The notes under the pieces are model-generated. The model did no database searches. It was not told the origin of the DNA and saw only the letters and a list, made by a program, of their open reading frames with translations. DNA of 61,199 nucleotides. It comes from Treponema sp. UBA7570. Its GTDB lineage: Bacteria > Spirochaetota > Spirochaetia > Treponematales > Treponemataceae. Made by a program: the position numbers and the translations under genes. The stretch covers positions 1-61,199 of the forward strand of contig DLLE01000028.1 in assembly GCA_002477955.1 (NCBI GenBank), given 5' to 3'. Shown piece by piece: positions 31,534 to 39,629 of the stretch (within the stretch, counting starts at the first letter, position 1; each line of letters starts with the position of its first letter).

Positions 31534-31618
31534 TTTATCCTCCAAAGGACTTATTTAAGTCCTAAAATTGCTATTTTTTTCTTCACGAGCATAATAACAC
31601 TAGTGTAGAATGCAGAAT

Positions 31619-31647
31619 ATTTTATTCTTTTGTATAGATTTAATCAA
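31619..31647 (-). promoter_or_regulatory. Promoter of the rpsP operon
   Basis: On the minus strand TTGATT, a 17-base spacer and TAAAAT. Predicted start is near 31611, giving a leader of about 78 bases that includes the 31547-31562 hairpin. Confidence 0.6.
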
Positions 31648-31689
31648 TATAGCATACTAAAGATTTTCAAGTTTATAACCGATATTTTT

Positions 31690-31835
31690 TATTTGGAGCG
31701 CATCTCCGCACAAACCGGCTTTCCGCCCTTCGCTAGCGCTCATTGCCGTTCCGGCAACTCCGGGGCTCCAATCCGGGCTATAAAGCCCGGTCGTGAGCTT
31801 TATAGCACACACGTAAATAAACGGGTTTTGCGCCA
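31690..31835. repeat. GC-rich palindromic island, 82/84-bp family
   Basis: It contains CGGGC-tataaa-GCCCG, GAGCTTTATAGC, GCACACACG and the module AAACGGGTTTTGCGC-AAGCAAAA, in the same order as 55706-55765. Its first half shares CTAGCGCTCATTGCC and CAACTCC words with family 1 islands. It fills most of the 369-base gap between lysC and rpsP. Confidence 0.65.
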
Positions 31836-31845
31836 AGCAAAAGCT

Positions 31846-31880
31846 AAAAAAAATGCCCCGGAAACAAGCAAATCCGGAGC
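31846..31880 (-). terminator. Intrinsic terminator of lysC
   Basis: On the minus strand GCTCCGGA and TCCGGGGC form an 8-bp stem (one G-U), followed by ATTTTTTTT. Confidence 0.8.
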
Positions 31881-31902
31881 TATAAAAAACTAAACTTCTT
31901 GA

Positions 31903-33228
31903 CTATTCAAACAATGCCTTGTGCAAAATCTGAACAACTGTGTTTGCCTGAGAATTGTCAACAAGGAAACTTATATTAACCTTGCTTGCGCCTTGAGAAA
32001 TCATCTGAACGTTGATATTTTCTTTTTTAAGCGCCGCAAAAGCGTCCGCAAGAATCGAACTTGACGAAGAGGCATCGCAAATAATCGTTACGATAGCCTT
32101 TTCATTTTTTACAGTCACATCTGCCGCTTTTTTCAAGTCTTCAACAAGTCCGTCAAGTTTAGAATTTCCATTTACTGTAAGAGAAACAGAAACTTCTGAA
32201 GTCGCAATCACATCAACAACAACATTCCATTTTAAAAACTGGTTGAACACATGGGCCAAAAATCCACATGCGCCGAACATGCTGTTTGACTGAATATCAA
32301 TCAAATCTACATTTTTAACGTTTGTAATCGCAAGAACGCGCGGGGTCTTTCCACTGTGTTTTGCACGGATTACAGAACCTTCGCTCTTTATATTGTATGA
32401 ATTTTTTACGCGGACTGGAGTTCCTGTTTTTCGGCATGGGATCATTGAGCGTGGATGCAAAACCTGAGACCCAAACATCGCAAGTTCCTGAGCTTCTTCA
32501 TAAGTAACTTCTGGAACAGGACGCGCATTTTTTACAATCCGCGGATCTGTCGTCAAAATTCCATCAACATCTTTCCAAGTCTGGATTTCATCAACGCCAA
32601 GAGCAGCGCCAAGCATAGTTGCAGACAAGTCAGAACCGCCACGGCCGAGGGTTGTAATCACACCGTTTTTGTCTTTTGCAATAAAACCTGTAACAATCGG
32701 AATTTCTTTCTGTTCGCCGTTTTTATAAGCAGCAAGTTTCTCCGGAATATTTTTCCATACGTCCGGCAATAGTTCCGCATTCATAAAATTTGAATCTGAA
32801 ACAAAGCCCACATCCCAAGCATCGTAGAATTTTGCAGGAATATTTTGCTTGTTGAGATATGCCGACATCAAGCGCACTGACATTCTCTCGCCAAAACTTA
32901 CAAGATAATCTCGTGAACGCTTAGAAAGCTCGTGCAACATGCTAATTCCGGTGAGCAAAGTTTTTAATTCGCCCAAAAGCTCTTCAATCGCAGGAACATC
33001 AACATCCAAAATTCTGGCAGTATCGAGGTGAAGTTTTTCAACCTTCGAAATGTCAACCTTTCCGTTTACAGCCAAATCGGCCGCTTCGAGCAAATGATCC
33101 GTTGTATCGCCCATTGCGCTCAAAATAACAAGCGGACGTTCATTTTCATAAGCCTGAATAATAGAGGCAACGTGCTTAATTCTTTCGGCGTCAGCAACAC
33201 TTGAACCGCCAAATTTCATTACTATCAT
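31903..33228 (-). CDS. lysC: Aspartate kinase (monofunctional)
   Basis: This 441-residue enzyme phosphorylates aspartate, the first step to lysine, threonine and methionine. The kinase domain has 'MKFGGSSVADAERI', 'GRGGSDLSATMLGAALG' and 'WKDVDGILTTDPRIV'. Two ACT domains form the C-terminal third ('VSVSLTVNGNSKLDG', 'INVQMISQGASKVNISFLV') and would bind the feedback amino acid. A second aspartokinase is fused to homoserine dehydrogenase at 46957-49452, so regulation is probably divided. A perfect TATAAT ends 8 bases before the ATG. ATG 33219 (MKFGG) is an alternative start. Confidence 0.96.
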   Translation of the reverse strand: MIVMKFGGSSVADAERIKHVASIIQAYENERPLVILSAMGDTTDHLLEAADLAVNGKVDISKVEKLHLDTARILDVDVPAIEELLGELKTLLTGISMLHELSKRSRDYLVSFGERMSVRLMSAYLNKQNIPAKFYDAWDVGFVSDSNFMNAELLPDVWKNIPEKLAAYKNGEQKEIPIVTGFIAKDKNGVITTLGRGGSDLSATMLGAALGVDEIQTWKDVDGILTTDPRIVKNARPVPEVTYEEAQELAMFGSQVLHPRSMIPCRKTGTPVRVKNSYNIKSEGSVIRAKHSGKTPRVLAITNVKNVDLIDIQSNSMFGACGFLAHVFNQFLKWNVVVDVIATSEVSVSLTVNGNSKLDGLVEDLKKAADVTVKNEKAIVTIICDASSSSSILADAFAALKKENINVQMISQGASKVNISFLVDNSQANTVVQILHKALFE

Positions 33229-33236
33229 ATTCGGAA

Positions 33237-33265
33237 ATTATAATGAATTAAAAACTAATGCACAA
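33237..33265 (-). promoter_or_regulatory. Promoter of lysC, leaderless spacing
   Basis: On the minus strand TTGTGC, a 17-base spacer and TATAAT that ends 8 bases before the ATG. Confidence 0.6.
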
Positions 33266-33282
33266 CTACAGTATTTTTTTTG

Positions 33283-35205
33283 TCAGACTTTAACAAAAAC
33301 AACGCTCAAAGCCGGCAAGTCGATTTTTTCAGCTTTTACAGTAATTTTGCCGTTCAATTCACAGTCTACACCGGCAATTGCGGTTTCCATTCCGAGTTCC
33401 TCGATTAAAAAAATTGACTGTTTTTGCTCTTTAGAAAGGCAAATTGCGTTTCCGCTCCACCCAGGATTCTGCAAAAGATAAACCAAAGTCCAATGTGTAT
33501 TGCTGTTTCTTTCTGCCTGCCTTGCAGCTCTCGCCGCGGCATCTCCAGCGGCAACTCTCATAAGCATTGTATCTTTGTCAATTAAAGGCTCATTTTTTAT
33601 GAATGCGCGCAACTGCTCGTGTCCGATTAAATCTCCGTAACGGCGAAGAGGCGAAGTTACCTGGCTGTACATTCCAAGACCAAGCGCCGCATGAGAAGAC
33701 GGAGTTACGCCGACATTTCGCTTGCGCATGCAACGTCTGAGCCTGTATTGTCCGGCAAGTCCTTCCGGCAAAACAGCAGGAATATCCGGCGCATCCTGGC
33801 TTATAAATGGAAAAGGAATATTGTTTTTAAAGGCAAATTTTGCCGCTCCTTCACCTGCAAGAATCATACATTCGCGCACAACCTCTCCGCTCTCGTAATG
33901 CACAACTTCTTCCATGCTGACTTTTTTTGTCTCTGGCTCAACAACAACGTGAATTTCTGGCATTTCGATAAAAACAGCGCCGTTTTTTTTGCGCCGCTCG
34001 GCTGTTTTTCTGGCAATTTCAAAAAGAGGTTTTAGTTCCGCGCTGTCTTTTAGCTCATCGGCTTTTTTGTAAGACAGGCGTTTTACATCAACAATCGTAC
34101 GCAAAATTTCGCAGTCCTCAATTTCGCAATTTTCATTCAGCTTAATTTTAAAGCTCAGGGCACGGCTTATTTCTTTTAATCCCAGCGCATAATCTTCAAG
34201 GCAGTCCTCGCTCAACATTCTAGCCGCACCTTCAGGAATATATAAAGTCGCTCCACGTCCTCTTGCACAAATATCAATCGGGCTGTCAGGCAAAACAGTG
34301 CTTGCAGGATCTGCTATATGAACCCAAAGGTATTCACCGTCAAAACAAATCGCGTCGTCAGGGTCTGCAGACCACTCAGAATCGATTGCATAACTTGTTC
34401 CCTCAACTTTTACCCTGTCTTCTTCCGGCGGACGTCCAAGGCTCAATTTTGCGCTCTTTGTGCTAAGCCCCCAGCGCAAAGGATAAGGATTTTTTGTAAT
34501 ATCCCAAATTCCAGTTTTTAAAAGAATTTCGTGGGCACGTTCAACGGTTTCTTTCATTCCCGCATCTTTTAAAATTTTACAGCTGTCCGTCTTGCAAAGC
34601 GCAAATGCTTCTACTTCCTGCATATATTTTCCGTCAGCAGGCAAATCAAGTTTTCCCTGGCGCAATCTGGTTATAAAGGCAGCACGCATTTCTTCGGCAT
34701 GTTCTTTTTCAAAAGCCTTGTTTTTTAATTCTTCGATTTTTTCGACAGAACGAGGAATAAAAAGAATTTTTTGACATTCAATGTCAGAATTATCGATTTT
34801 TTCTTCAAAATAAAATCCGCTTTTTAAAGCGCAATAGACGCCCCAAGCTTCATCGGCGGCAATTTTTCCGCGAATCAATTCTACAAGCTCAGAAAAGGGC
34901 ATAAATGATGATGAAGTTTCGTTTTCGCTGCTCAAAAGCTCGTAAATTTCTGCAATCTGATTCTGAACCTGACTCTCCGGCTTTAAAGCGTTTTCTGCAA
35001 AATCAAGACAATTTTCCAGTGAAGAAGCTGGATTCTCGCTCAACAAAATTATATCGCGCGGACGCACTTTCTGACTTGCGTAAACTGCTTTTTTTCCTGA
35101 CAAAGTAGCTCTAGAAACACACCAGCTCACTAAAATTTTGGAAGATTCTTCGCCTTCGACAAGAGCACAAAAACTTTTATAAATTACAACGGATTTTTTT
35201 TGCAT
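33283..35205 (-). CDS. RNase II/RNB-domain exoribonuclease
   Basis: This 640-residue protein contains an RNB catalytic domain in the middle: 'YAIDSEWSADPDDAICFDGEYLWVHIADPAS' with the DPDDA metal-binding acids, then 'GATLYIPEGAARMLSEDC' and 'ISRALSFKIKLNENCEIE', and later 'VTSPLRRYGDLIGHEQLRAFI'. It degrades RNA 3'-5'. The N-terminal 250 residues are diverged and the C-terminal S1-like part is short. Start at 35205 follows AGGTGG; an in-frame GTG at 35214 overlaps that site. It is 54 bases upstream of lysC on the same strand. Confidence 0.92.
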   Translation of the reverse strand: MQKKSVVIYKSFCALVEGEESSKILVSWCVSRATLSGKKAVYASQKVRPRDIILLSENPASSLENCLDFAENALKPESQVQNQIAEIYELLSSENETSSSFMPFSELVELIRGKIAADEAWGVYCALKSGFYFEEKIDNSDIECQKILFIPRSVEKIEELKNKAFEKEHAEEMRAAFITRLRQGKLDLPADGKYMQEVEAFALCKTDSCKILKDAGMKETVERAHEILLKTGIWDITKNPYPLRWGLSTKSAKLSLGRPPEEDRVKVEGTSYAIDSEWSADPDDAICFDGEYLWVHIADPASTVLPDSPIDICARGRGATLYIPEGAARMLSEDCLEDYALGLKEISRALSFKIKLNENCEIEDCEILRTIVDVKRLSYKKADELKDSAELKPLFEIARKTAERRKKNGAVFIEMPEIHVVVEPETKKVSMEEVVHYESGEVVRECMILAGEGAAKFAFKNNIPFPFISQDAPDIPAVLPEGLAGQYRLRRCMRKRNVGVTPSSHAALGLGMYSQVTSPLRRYGDLIGHEQLRAFIKNEPLIDKDTMLMRVAAGDAAARAARQAERNSNTHWTLVYLLQNPGWSGNAICLSKEQKQSIFLIEELGMETAIAGVDCELNGKITVKAEKIDLPALSVVFVKV

Positions 35206-35388
35206 ATAGCCCACCTAAGGCAATTTTACAAAATCCAGGGCGGTTTTTCAATCGACAAAAATTTTATGAGCAACTATTATGGCAAAATGCAAACACGGCT
35301 TGCCTTTTTAGAGCAAACAATATAAAGTCGTTTTTGCGCAGTTTATGATTCCTCATAATTCTCCTGCGCTTTATAAATCAAAATTCTT

Positions 35389-36165
35389 ATGGAGGCGGAC
35401 GTTTTTGCGTCCATCGTTCTTATGAAAAAACTCTCTTCAAAGCTTATGCAGGAAATAAAAGATTTTAAAATTCTCCTGCGAAACATTCCTTCACTTACAG
35501 TTTCACTGTTTATTCTGTCGGTTGTCTGCGCAAACTTAATGGCAAACAAAGAACTCGTAAATTTCAAGTACATTGCCCTTGACTGCGGATTTACTTTTAG
35601 CTGGATAATGTTCCTGTGCATGGACATAATCTGCAAACGCTGGGGAGCAAAAGCTTCCATCAAAGTTTCGATTCTCGCGCTTGCAGTAAATCTTTCTGTC
35701 TGCCTTATTTTTGCGCTTCTCTCAAAAGCGCCTGGAATGTGGGGCGAGTTTTATACGACAGAAAATCAAGAAGTAAACCGCGCATTAAACGCAACATTCG
35801 GCGGTTCGTGGTACGTTGTTTTGGGCTCGGCCCTTGCCTTCATCACCTCTTCAATAATAAATGCGCTCTTAAACACAGCAATCGGTTCTTTTCTCAAAAA
35901 AAACAATTTTTTCAGTTTTGCACTGCGCTCCTACATTTCAACGGCAATTGCCCAGTTTGCAGACAATTTTATCTTTGCAACAGCCGTTTCAAAAATTTTC
36001 TTTGGCTGGAGCTGGACTCAGGTTATCGTCTGCTCTGCAATAGGAGCGTTTTTTGAACTTTTGTGCGAAGTTGTTTTTTCCGGACTTGGCTGGAAAGTAG
36101 TGCGCCAGTGGGAAAAGGAAAATGTCGGCAACGAATATCTTGAATATCAGAAAAAACAGGCATAA
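35389..36165 (+). CDS. VUT-family (YhhQ-like) transporter
   Basis: This is a 258-residue membrane protein with about six helices. Landmarks are 'LFILSVVCANLMANKELVNF', 'WIMFLCMDIICKRWGAKASIKVSILALAVNL' and 'QFADNFIFATAVSKIFFGWSW'. This group is thought to import queuosine precursors or related vitamins. Start is uncertain: ATG 35389 has a TATAAA 11 bases before it, while ATG 35422 would use a GGAGG that is 26 bases away unless the hairpin GGACG/CGTCC between them closes the gap. An SDR gene follows after 6 bases. Confidence 0.82.
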   Translation: MEADVFASIVLMKKLSSKLMQEIKDFKILLRNIPSLTVSLFILSVVCANLMANKELVNFKYIALDCGFTFSWIMFLCMDIICKRWGAKASIKVSILALAVNLSVCLIFALLSKAPGMWGEFYTTENQEVNRALNATFGGSWYVVLGSALAFITSSIINALLNTAIGSFLKKNNFFSFALRSYISTAIAQFADNFIFATAVSKIFFGWSWTQVIVCSAIGAFFELLCEVVFSGLGWKVVRQWEKENVGNEYLEYQKKQA

Positions 36166-36171
36166 TCAAAC

Positions 36172-36864
36172 ATGAAAGTCTTAATCACCGGAACAAGCCG
36201 GGGAATCGGCAGGGCCGCAGCTTTAAAATTTCTTTCGGAAGGATTTAATGTAATCGGATTGGATATTGAATCAGACACAATTTCAAAAAGCCATGATGCG
36301 AAAAATAAGGAAAATTATTCTCATTTTACAGCAGATATTTCCGCCCCATCTTCTCTTCCGGAAATTCCTGACGTTGAAATTCTTGTAAACAACGCAGGAA
36401 TTCAAACTCCGGCTTTGACAGGTGGAGAAAAAGACATTCAGGTAAATCTTATCGGCACGATGGCTGTAACTCAAAAATACGCGTTTCAGCCAAAAATAAA
36501 ATCAGTGCTCTTCAACGCCTCTGTTTCCGCTCTTACAGGAAACGAATTTCCTTCGTACGCAGCTTCAAAAGCAGGAATAATCGGCTACATGAAAAACTGT
36601 GCAATTCGCCTTGCAAATTCATACCGCGCAACCTGCAACGCAGTATGCTTTGGAGGCGTGCTGACAGAATTAAACGAAAAAGTCATAAAAAACGATAAGC
36701 TTTGGCAAAAAATCATGGACGCAACCCCTCTAAAACGCTGGGCAAGCGCACAAGAAGCCGCCGACTGGATTTACTTTCTTACAGTAATAAACAAATTCTG
36801 CACAGGACAGGCAATCGATGTTTCTGGCGGAGAACGAAACTGCGCAGACTTATTTGTCTGGTAA
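36172..36864 (+). CDS. Short-chain dehydrogenase/reductase
   Basis: This 230-residue Rossmann enzyme has the nucleotide motif 'TGTSRGIGRAAAL', 'LVNNAGIQ' and the catalytic Ser-Tyr-Lys: 'NASVSALTGNEFPSYAASKAG'. The segment 'GGVLTELNEKV' and the closing 'GQAIDVSGGE' are typical of SDRs. The Asp after the second strand (GLDIES) suggests NAD(H) preference. Substrate is unknown. It is co-transcribed with the transporter gene 6 bases upstream. Confidence 0.9.
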   Translation: MKVLITGTSRGIGRAAALKFLSEGFNVIGLDIESDTISKSHDAKNKENYSHFTADISAPSSLPEIPDVEILVNNAGIQTPALTGGEKDIQVNLIGTMAVTQKYAFQPKIKSVLFNASVSALTGNEFPSYAASKAGIIGYMKNCAIRLANSYRATCNAVCFGGVLTELNEKVIKNDKLWQKIMDATPLKRWASAQEAADWIYFLTVINKFCTGQAIDVSGGERNCADLFVW

Positions 36865-36883
36865 AATTATAAGCCGTAAGCAA

Positions 36884-36932
36884 AAAAAAATCCCGATGTA
36901 AAATGTTTTTCACACCGGGATTTTTTATCAGC
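36884..36932. terminator. Bidirectional terminator
   Basis: AATCCCGATGT and ACACCGGGATT pair around a loop with A and T runs on the two sides. It separates the convergent SDR and malK-type genes. Confidence 0.8.
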
Positions 36933-36955
36933 CGTTTATATAAACGCCGTTCTGA

Positions 36956-38074
36956 TTACCATTTCTTTTCGATTTCTGGTTCACAGATATTTACTTCTGT
37001 TTCCAAGTCAAAGAACTTGCATCTTTCCATTTTTGGAGTAAAGTTTACAGTATCTCCAAGCTGCGGATTTACAACTGGTTCACATTTAGCAACAATGTTT
37101 ACATTCTGAACCTGAACAAATACGTGAGTTTCTGCTCCGAGCGGTTCTTTGTTTGTAACTTTTACCGCCATGTTGTTTTCTGCAGCTGGTGAATCATGAT
37201 AATCCAAGTCTTCTGGACGAACACCGAACCAAACCTGTTTTCCAACATAAGCCTTAAGATGTTTCTGCTGGTCAGCAGTTGGCACAAGCTTAAAGTTTCC
37301 TTCGTCTGCAATTACATTGCCGTTTTCTTCAGCAATATTTACTTTGAAGAAGTTCATTGGAGGAGTTCCGATAAATCCAGCAACGAATTTGTTAATCGGG
37401 TGATTGTAAAGGTAAAGAGGCTCTCCAATCTGCTGAATGCGTTTTTCTGACATTACAACGATTTTTGTACCCATTGTCATAGCTTCAATCTGATCATGAG
37501 TTACATAAATCATAGTTGCCTGAAGGCGGTTGTGCAAATCAGAAATTTCAGCGCGCATTGTAACACGGAGTTTTGCGTCAAGGTTAGAAAGAGGCTCGTC
37601 AAACAAGAATACTTTTGGAGAACGAACAATAGCACGGCCTACAGCGACACGCTGACGCTGACCGCCAGAAAGAGCCTTTGGTTTACGAGCAAGATAGTTG
37701 TCAAGGTCAAGAATTTTAGAAGCTTCGCGGACACGGCGGTCGATTTCTGCCTTGTCAGTTTTGCGGATTTTAAGACCGAAAGCCATGTTGTCGTATACAG
37801 TCATATGCGGATAAAGAGCATAATTCTGGAATACCATTGCAATATTGCGGTCTTTCGGCGGAATATCATTCATCAATTCACCATCGATGTAAAGCTCGCC
37901 GGCAGTAATGTCTTCAAGACCTGCAATCATACGGAGAGTTGTAGATTTACCACAACCAGAAGGACCTACAAATACACAGAATTCGCGGTCTTCAATTGTT
38001 ACATTTGACTTTTCAACGGCAAGAACATCACCGTCATAAACTTTTGTAACGCCTTTTAGTTCAACCTTTGCCAT
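36956..38074 (-). CDS. MalK/UgpC/MsmX-type sugar ABC transporter ATPase (orphan)
   Basis: This 372-residue ATPase has Walker A 'GPSGCGKSTTLRMI', Q-loop 'MVFQNYALYPHMTVYDNM', signature 'LSGGQRQRVAVGRAIVRSP', Walker B 'VFLFDEPLSNLDAKLR', and the long C-terminal TOBE domain that defines the sugar-importing CUT1 class ('VRPEDLDYHD', 'VNIVAKCEPVV'). No permease or binding-protein gene is adjacent. Such orphan ATPases (MsmX in Bacillus) power several sugar importers. The ribosome site GAGGAGGA is strong. Confidence 0.95.
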   Translation of the reverse strand: MAKVELKGVTKVYDGDVLAVEKSNVTIEDREFCVFVGPSGCGKSTTLRMIAGLEDITAGELYIDGELMNDIPPKDRNIAMVFQNYALYPHMTVYDNMAFGLKIRKTDKAEIDRRVREASKILDLDNYLARKPKALSGGQRQRVAVGRAIVRSPKVFLFDEPLSNLDAKLRVTMRAEISDLHNRLQATMIYVTHDQIEAMTMGTKIVVMSEKRIQQIGEPLYLYNHPINKFVAGFIGTPPMNFFKVNIAEENGNVIADEGNFKLVPTADQQKHLKAYVGKQVWFGVRPEDLDYHDSPAAENNMAVKVTNKEPLGAETHVFVQVQNVNIVAKCEPVVNPQLGDTVNFTPKMERCKFFDLETEVNICEPEIEKKW

Positions 38075-38159
38075 TTAGTTTTCCTCCTCGTGGCATTTAA
38101 GGGATTAGATTATGAAAATATCTTAAAAAAAAAACGAAATAAATTCAACCTTTTTTCCG

Positions 38160-38360
38160 CCAACCTTTTTCAGGCAAGGCGTATGGCGCGCCGCCCGGAA
38201 GCGTTTGGGGCAATTTTTAGCAGATTTTTTTATTACTATGAAAAGATTTTTTATTTTTTACAGCCAGAAAAAAACAAATTTCGAAATTGCCCCAAATGGA
38301 GCGAAAGCGCAAGCGCAGAACACGCCGGTTTTGCACAGCGAACGCGGCGCAAAATGCCAC
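38160..38360. repeat. GC-rich intergenic island, family 2 copy B, with nested inverted repeat
   Basis: Its flanks match 25318-25450. Inside, perfect 13-bp inverted repeats TTTGGGGCAATTT (38204-38216) and AAATTGCCCCAAA (38284-38296) bound 67 AT-rich bases not present in copy A. It occupies the 300-base gap upstream of the malK-type gene. Confidence 0.65.
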
Positions 38361-38374
38361 CAAAATCAAAAAAA

Positions 38375-39172
38375 TTAAAAAATTCCTTTAAATACAGGCT
38401 CAAGCAAAACAAACAAAACCGTAAAAAGAACGGCTGGAAGATAATTTGCAGTTTTTATTTTTTTTATCGCCATAATGTTAAGTCCGATAAAAACAATCAG
38501 AACGCCTCCGCTTCCTGTAATTTCGTTCAAAAGCTTTTCGGTTACAAAAGGCGAAATCCAGACAGAAAGCAAGGTAAGAAGCCCCTGATAAATAAGCACT
38601 GAAAGCGCGCTAAAAGCAGTTCCAACTCCAAGGGCAACCGCCATTCCAATCGAAATAAAACCGTCAAGAATCGACTTTAACAAAATAATAGAATAATCTT
38701 TTTCAATTCCGGCTTTGAAAGAACCAACGATCGCCATAGCGCCGACACAAAAAAGCACAGACGAATTTAAAAAAGCATAGGCAAAATTCTTTTTTGGCTT
38801 CCCTGAAGAAAATTCCGAAATTCCGCTGTTAATTTCGCCGGCAGTTTTTACGCTCAAGTTTTTTAAATTTTCATTTTCAAAAGAATTCTCTTCAGCGTTC
38901 TGCCCAAAAACTTTTCCTAGCCATTTTCCAACTTTTAAAACCGCGCCGTCAATATCGAGCAAAGTTCCTGCAATTCCGCCCAAAATTACGGAAAGCGACA
39001 AGTAGACAACATTCTGATATTTTAGCGCCATCTGGATTCCCATCACAAAAGTAACTCCGCCACATGCAAAAGTAATAGAATCCGTAACTTTTTCAGAAAT
39101 TTTCCGCGCAAACAAAAGTCCAATCATCGAACCAAAAATAATCGCACCACAGTTAATAAATGCAGCTGGCAT
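38375..39172 (-). CDS. DUF554 family membrane protein
   Basis: This is a 265-residue protein of the YdfK/DUF554 family: 'INCGAIIFGSMIGLLFARKI', 'ITFACGGVTFVMGIQMAL', 'VYLSLSVILGGIAGTLLDID', 'VLFCVGAMAIVGSF' and 'GGVLIVFIGLNIMAIKKI', about seven helices. A hydrophilic insert of about 45 residues (about 95-140) follows the third helix. The function of the family is unknown; a transport role is assumed. GGAG precedes the ATG by 7 bases. Confidence 0.88.
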   Translation of the reverse strand: MPAAFINCGAIIFGSMIGLLFARKISEKVTDSITFACGGVTFVMGIQMALKYQNVVYLSLSVILGGIAGTLLDIDGAVLKVGKWLGKVFGQNAEENSFENENLKNLSVKTAGEINSGISEFSSGKPKKNFAYAFLNSSVLFCVGAMAIVGSFKAGIEKDYSIILLKSILDGFISIGMAVALGVGTAFSALSVLIYQGLLTLLSVWISPFVTEKLLNEITGSGGVLIVFIGLNIMAIKKIKTANYLPAVLFTVLFVLLEPVFKGIF

Positions 39173-39194
39173 AAAAAAACTCCATGCGGTTGAT

Positions 39195-39325
39195 TTTTAA
39201 GGGCGTCCGGCAAAGCCGCCGGGTCTTTGCGTTATAAAATTGCTCCGCAATTTTTCCGTTCAGCCACGCGATGCGTGTCCGAACCGCTTTTGCGGCTATC
39301 AGCCCCTGACGCGCCCGTTTTTATA
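39195..39325. repeat. GC-rich palindromic island near tRNA-Leu
   Basis: It starts AAGGGCGTCCGGC and closes with GACGCGCCCG, and contains AAAATTGC-tcc-GCAATTTTT and CACGCGATGCGTG. It lies between the DUF554 gene and tRNA-Leu. Confidence 0.55.
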
Positions 39326-39340
39326 AACCAGCCGATATAA

Positions 39341-39374
39341 AAAAAGGCTGTCCGATAAAACCGAACAGCCTTTT
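39341..39374. terminator. Terminator of tRNA-Leu (GAG)
   Basis: GGCTGTCCG and CCGAACAGCC pair (one mismatch) with A7 on one side and T4 on the other. On the minus strand it follows the tRNA by a few bases. Confidence 0.8.
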
Positions 39375-39380
39375 GCAAGT

Positions 39381-39462
39381 TGCGGAGAAGCTGACTTGAA
39401 CAGCCACGACTTGCGTCACCAGCACCTCAAGCTGGCGTGTCTACCAATTCCACCATCCCCGC
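39381..39462 (-). tRNA. tRNA-Leu (GAG)
   Basis: On the minus strand the acceptor stem is GCGGGGA/TCTCCGC with discriminator A. The anticodon loop TTGAGGT between CCAGC and GCTGG gives GAG. It has the long variable arm of tRNA-Leu and T-loop GTTCAAGTC. CCA is not encoded. Confidence 0.93.
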
Positions 39463-39564
39463 ACGATGTATTTATATTAACTAAAATAAATTTTTTAGTC
39501 AATAATTAAAATCGTTTTTTTTAAATTTTTCTGTTTTTTTTTGCAATTTTTATTTTTTATCCTG

Positions 39565-39612
39565 AAAAAAGAAAGCCGCCAAAAAGTAAGTTTCTGACGG
39601 CTTTCTTTTATT
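39565..39612. terminator. Terminator of the EF-G gene
   Basis: AAGAAAGCCG and CGGCTTTCTTTT pair around a loop; on the minus strand a T run follows. It lies 20 bases after the EF-G stop codon. Confidence 0.8.
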
Positions 39613-39629
39613 TTGAATGTCTCTGATTT

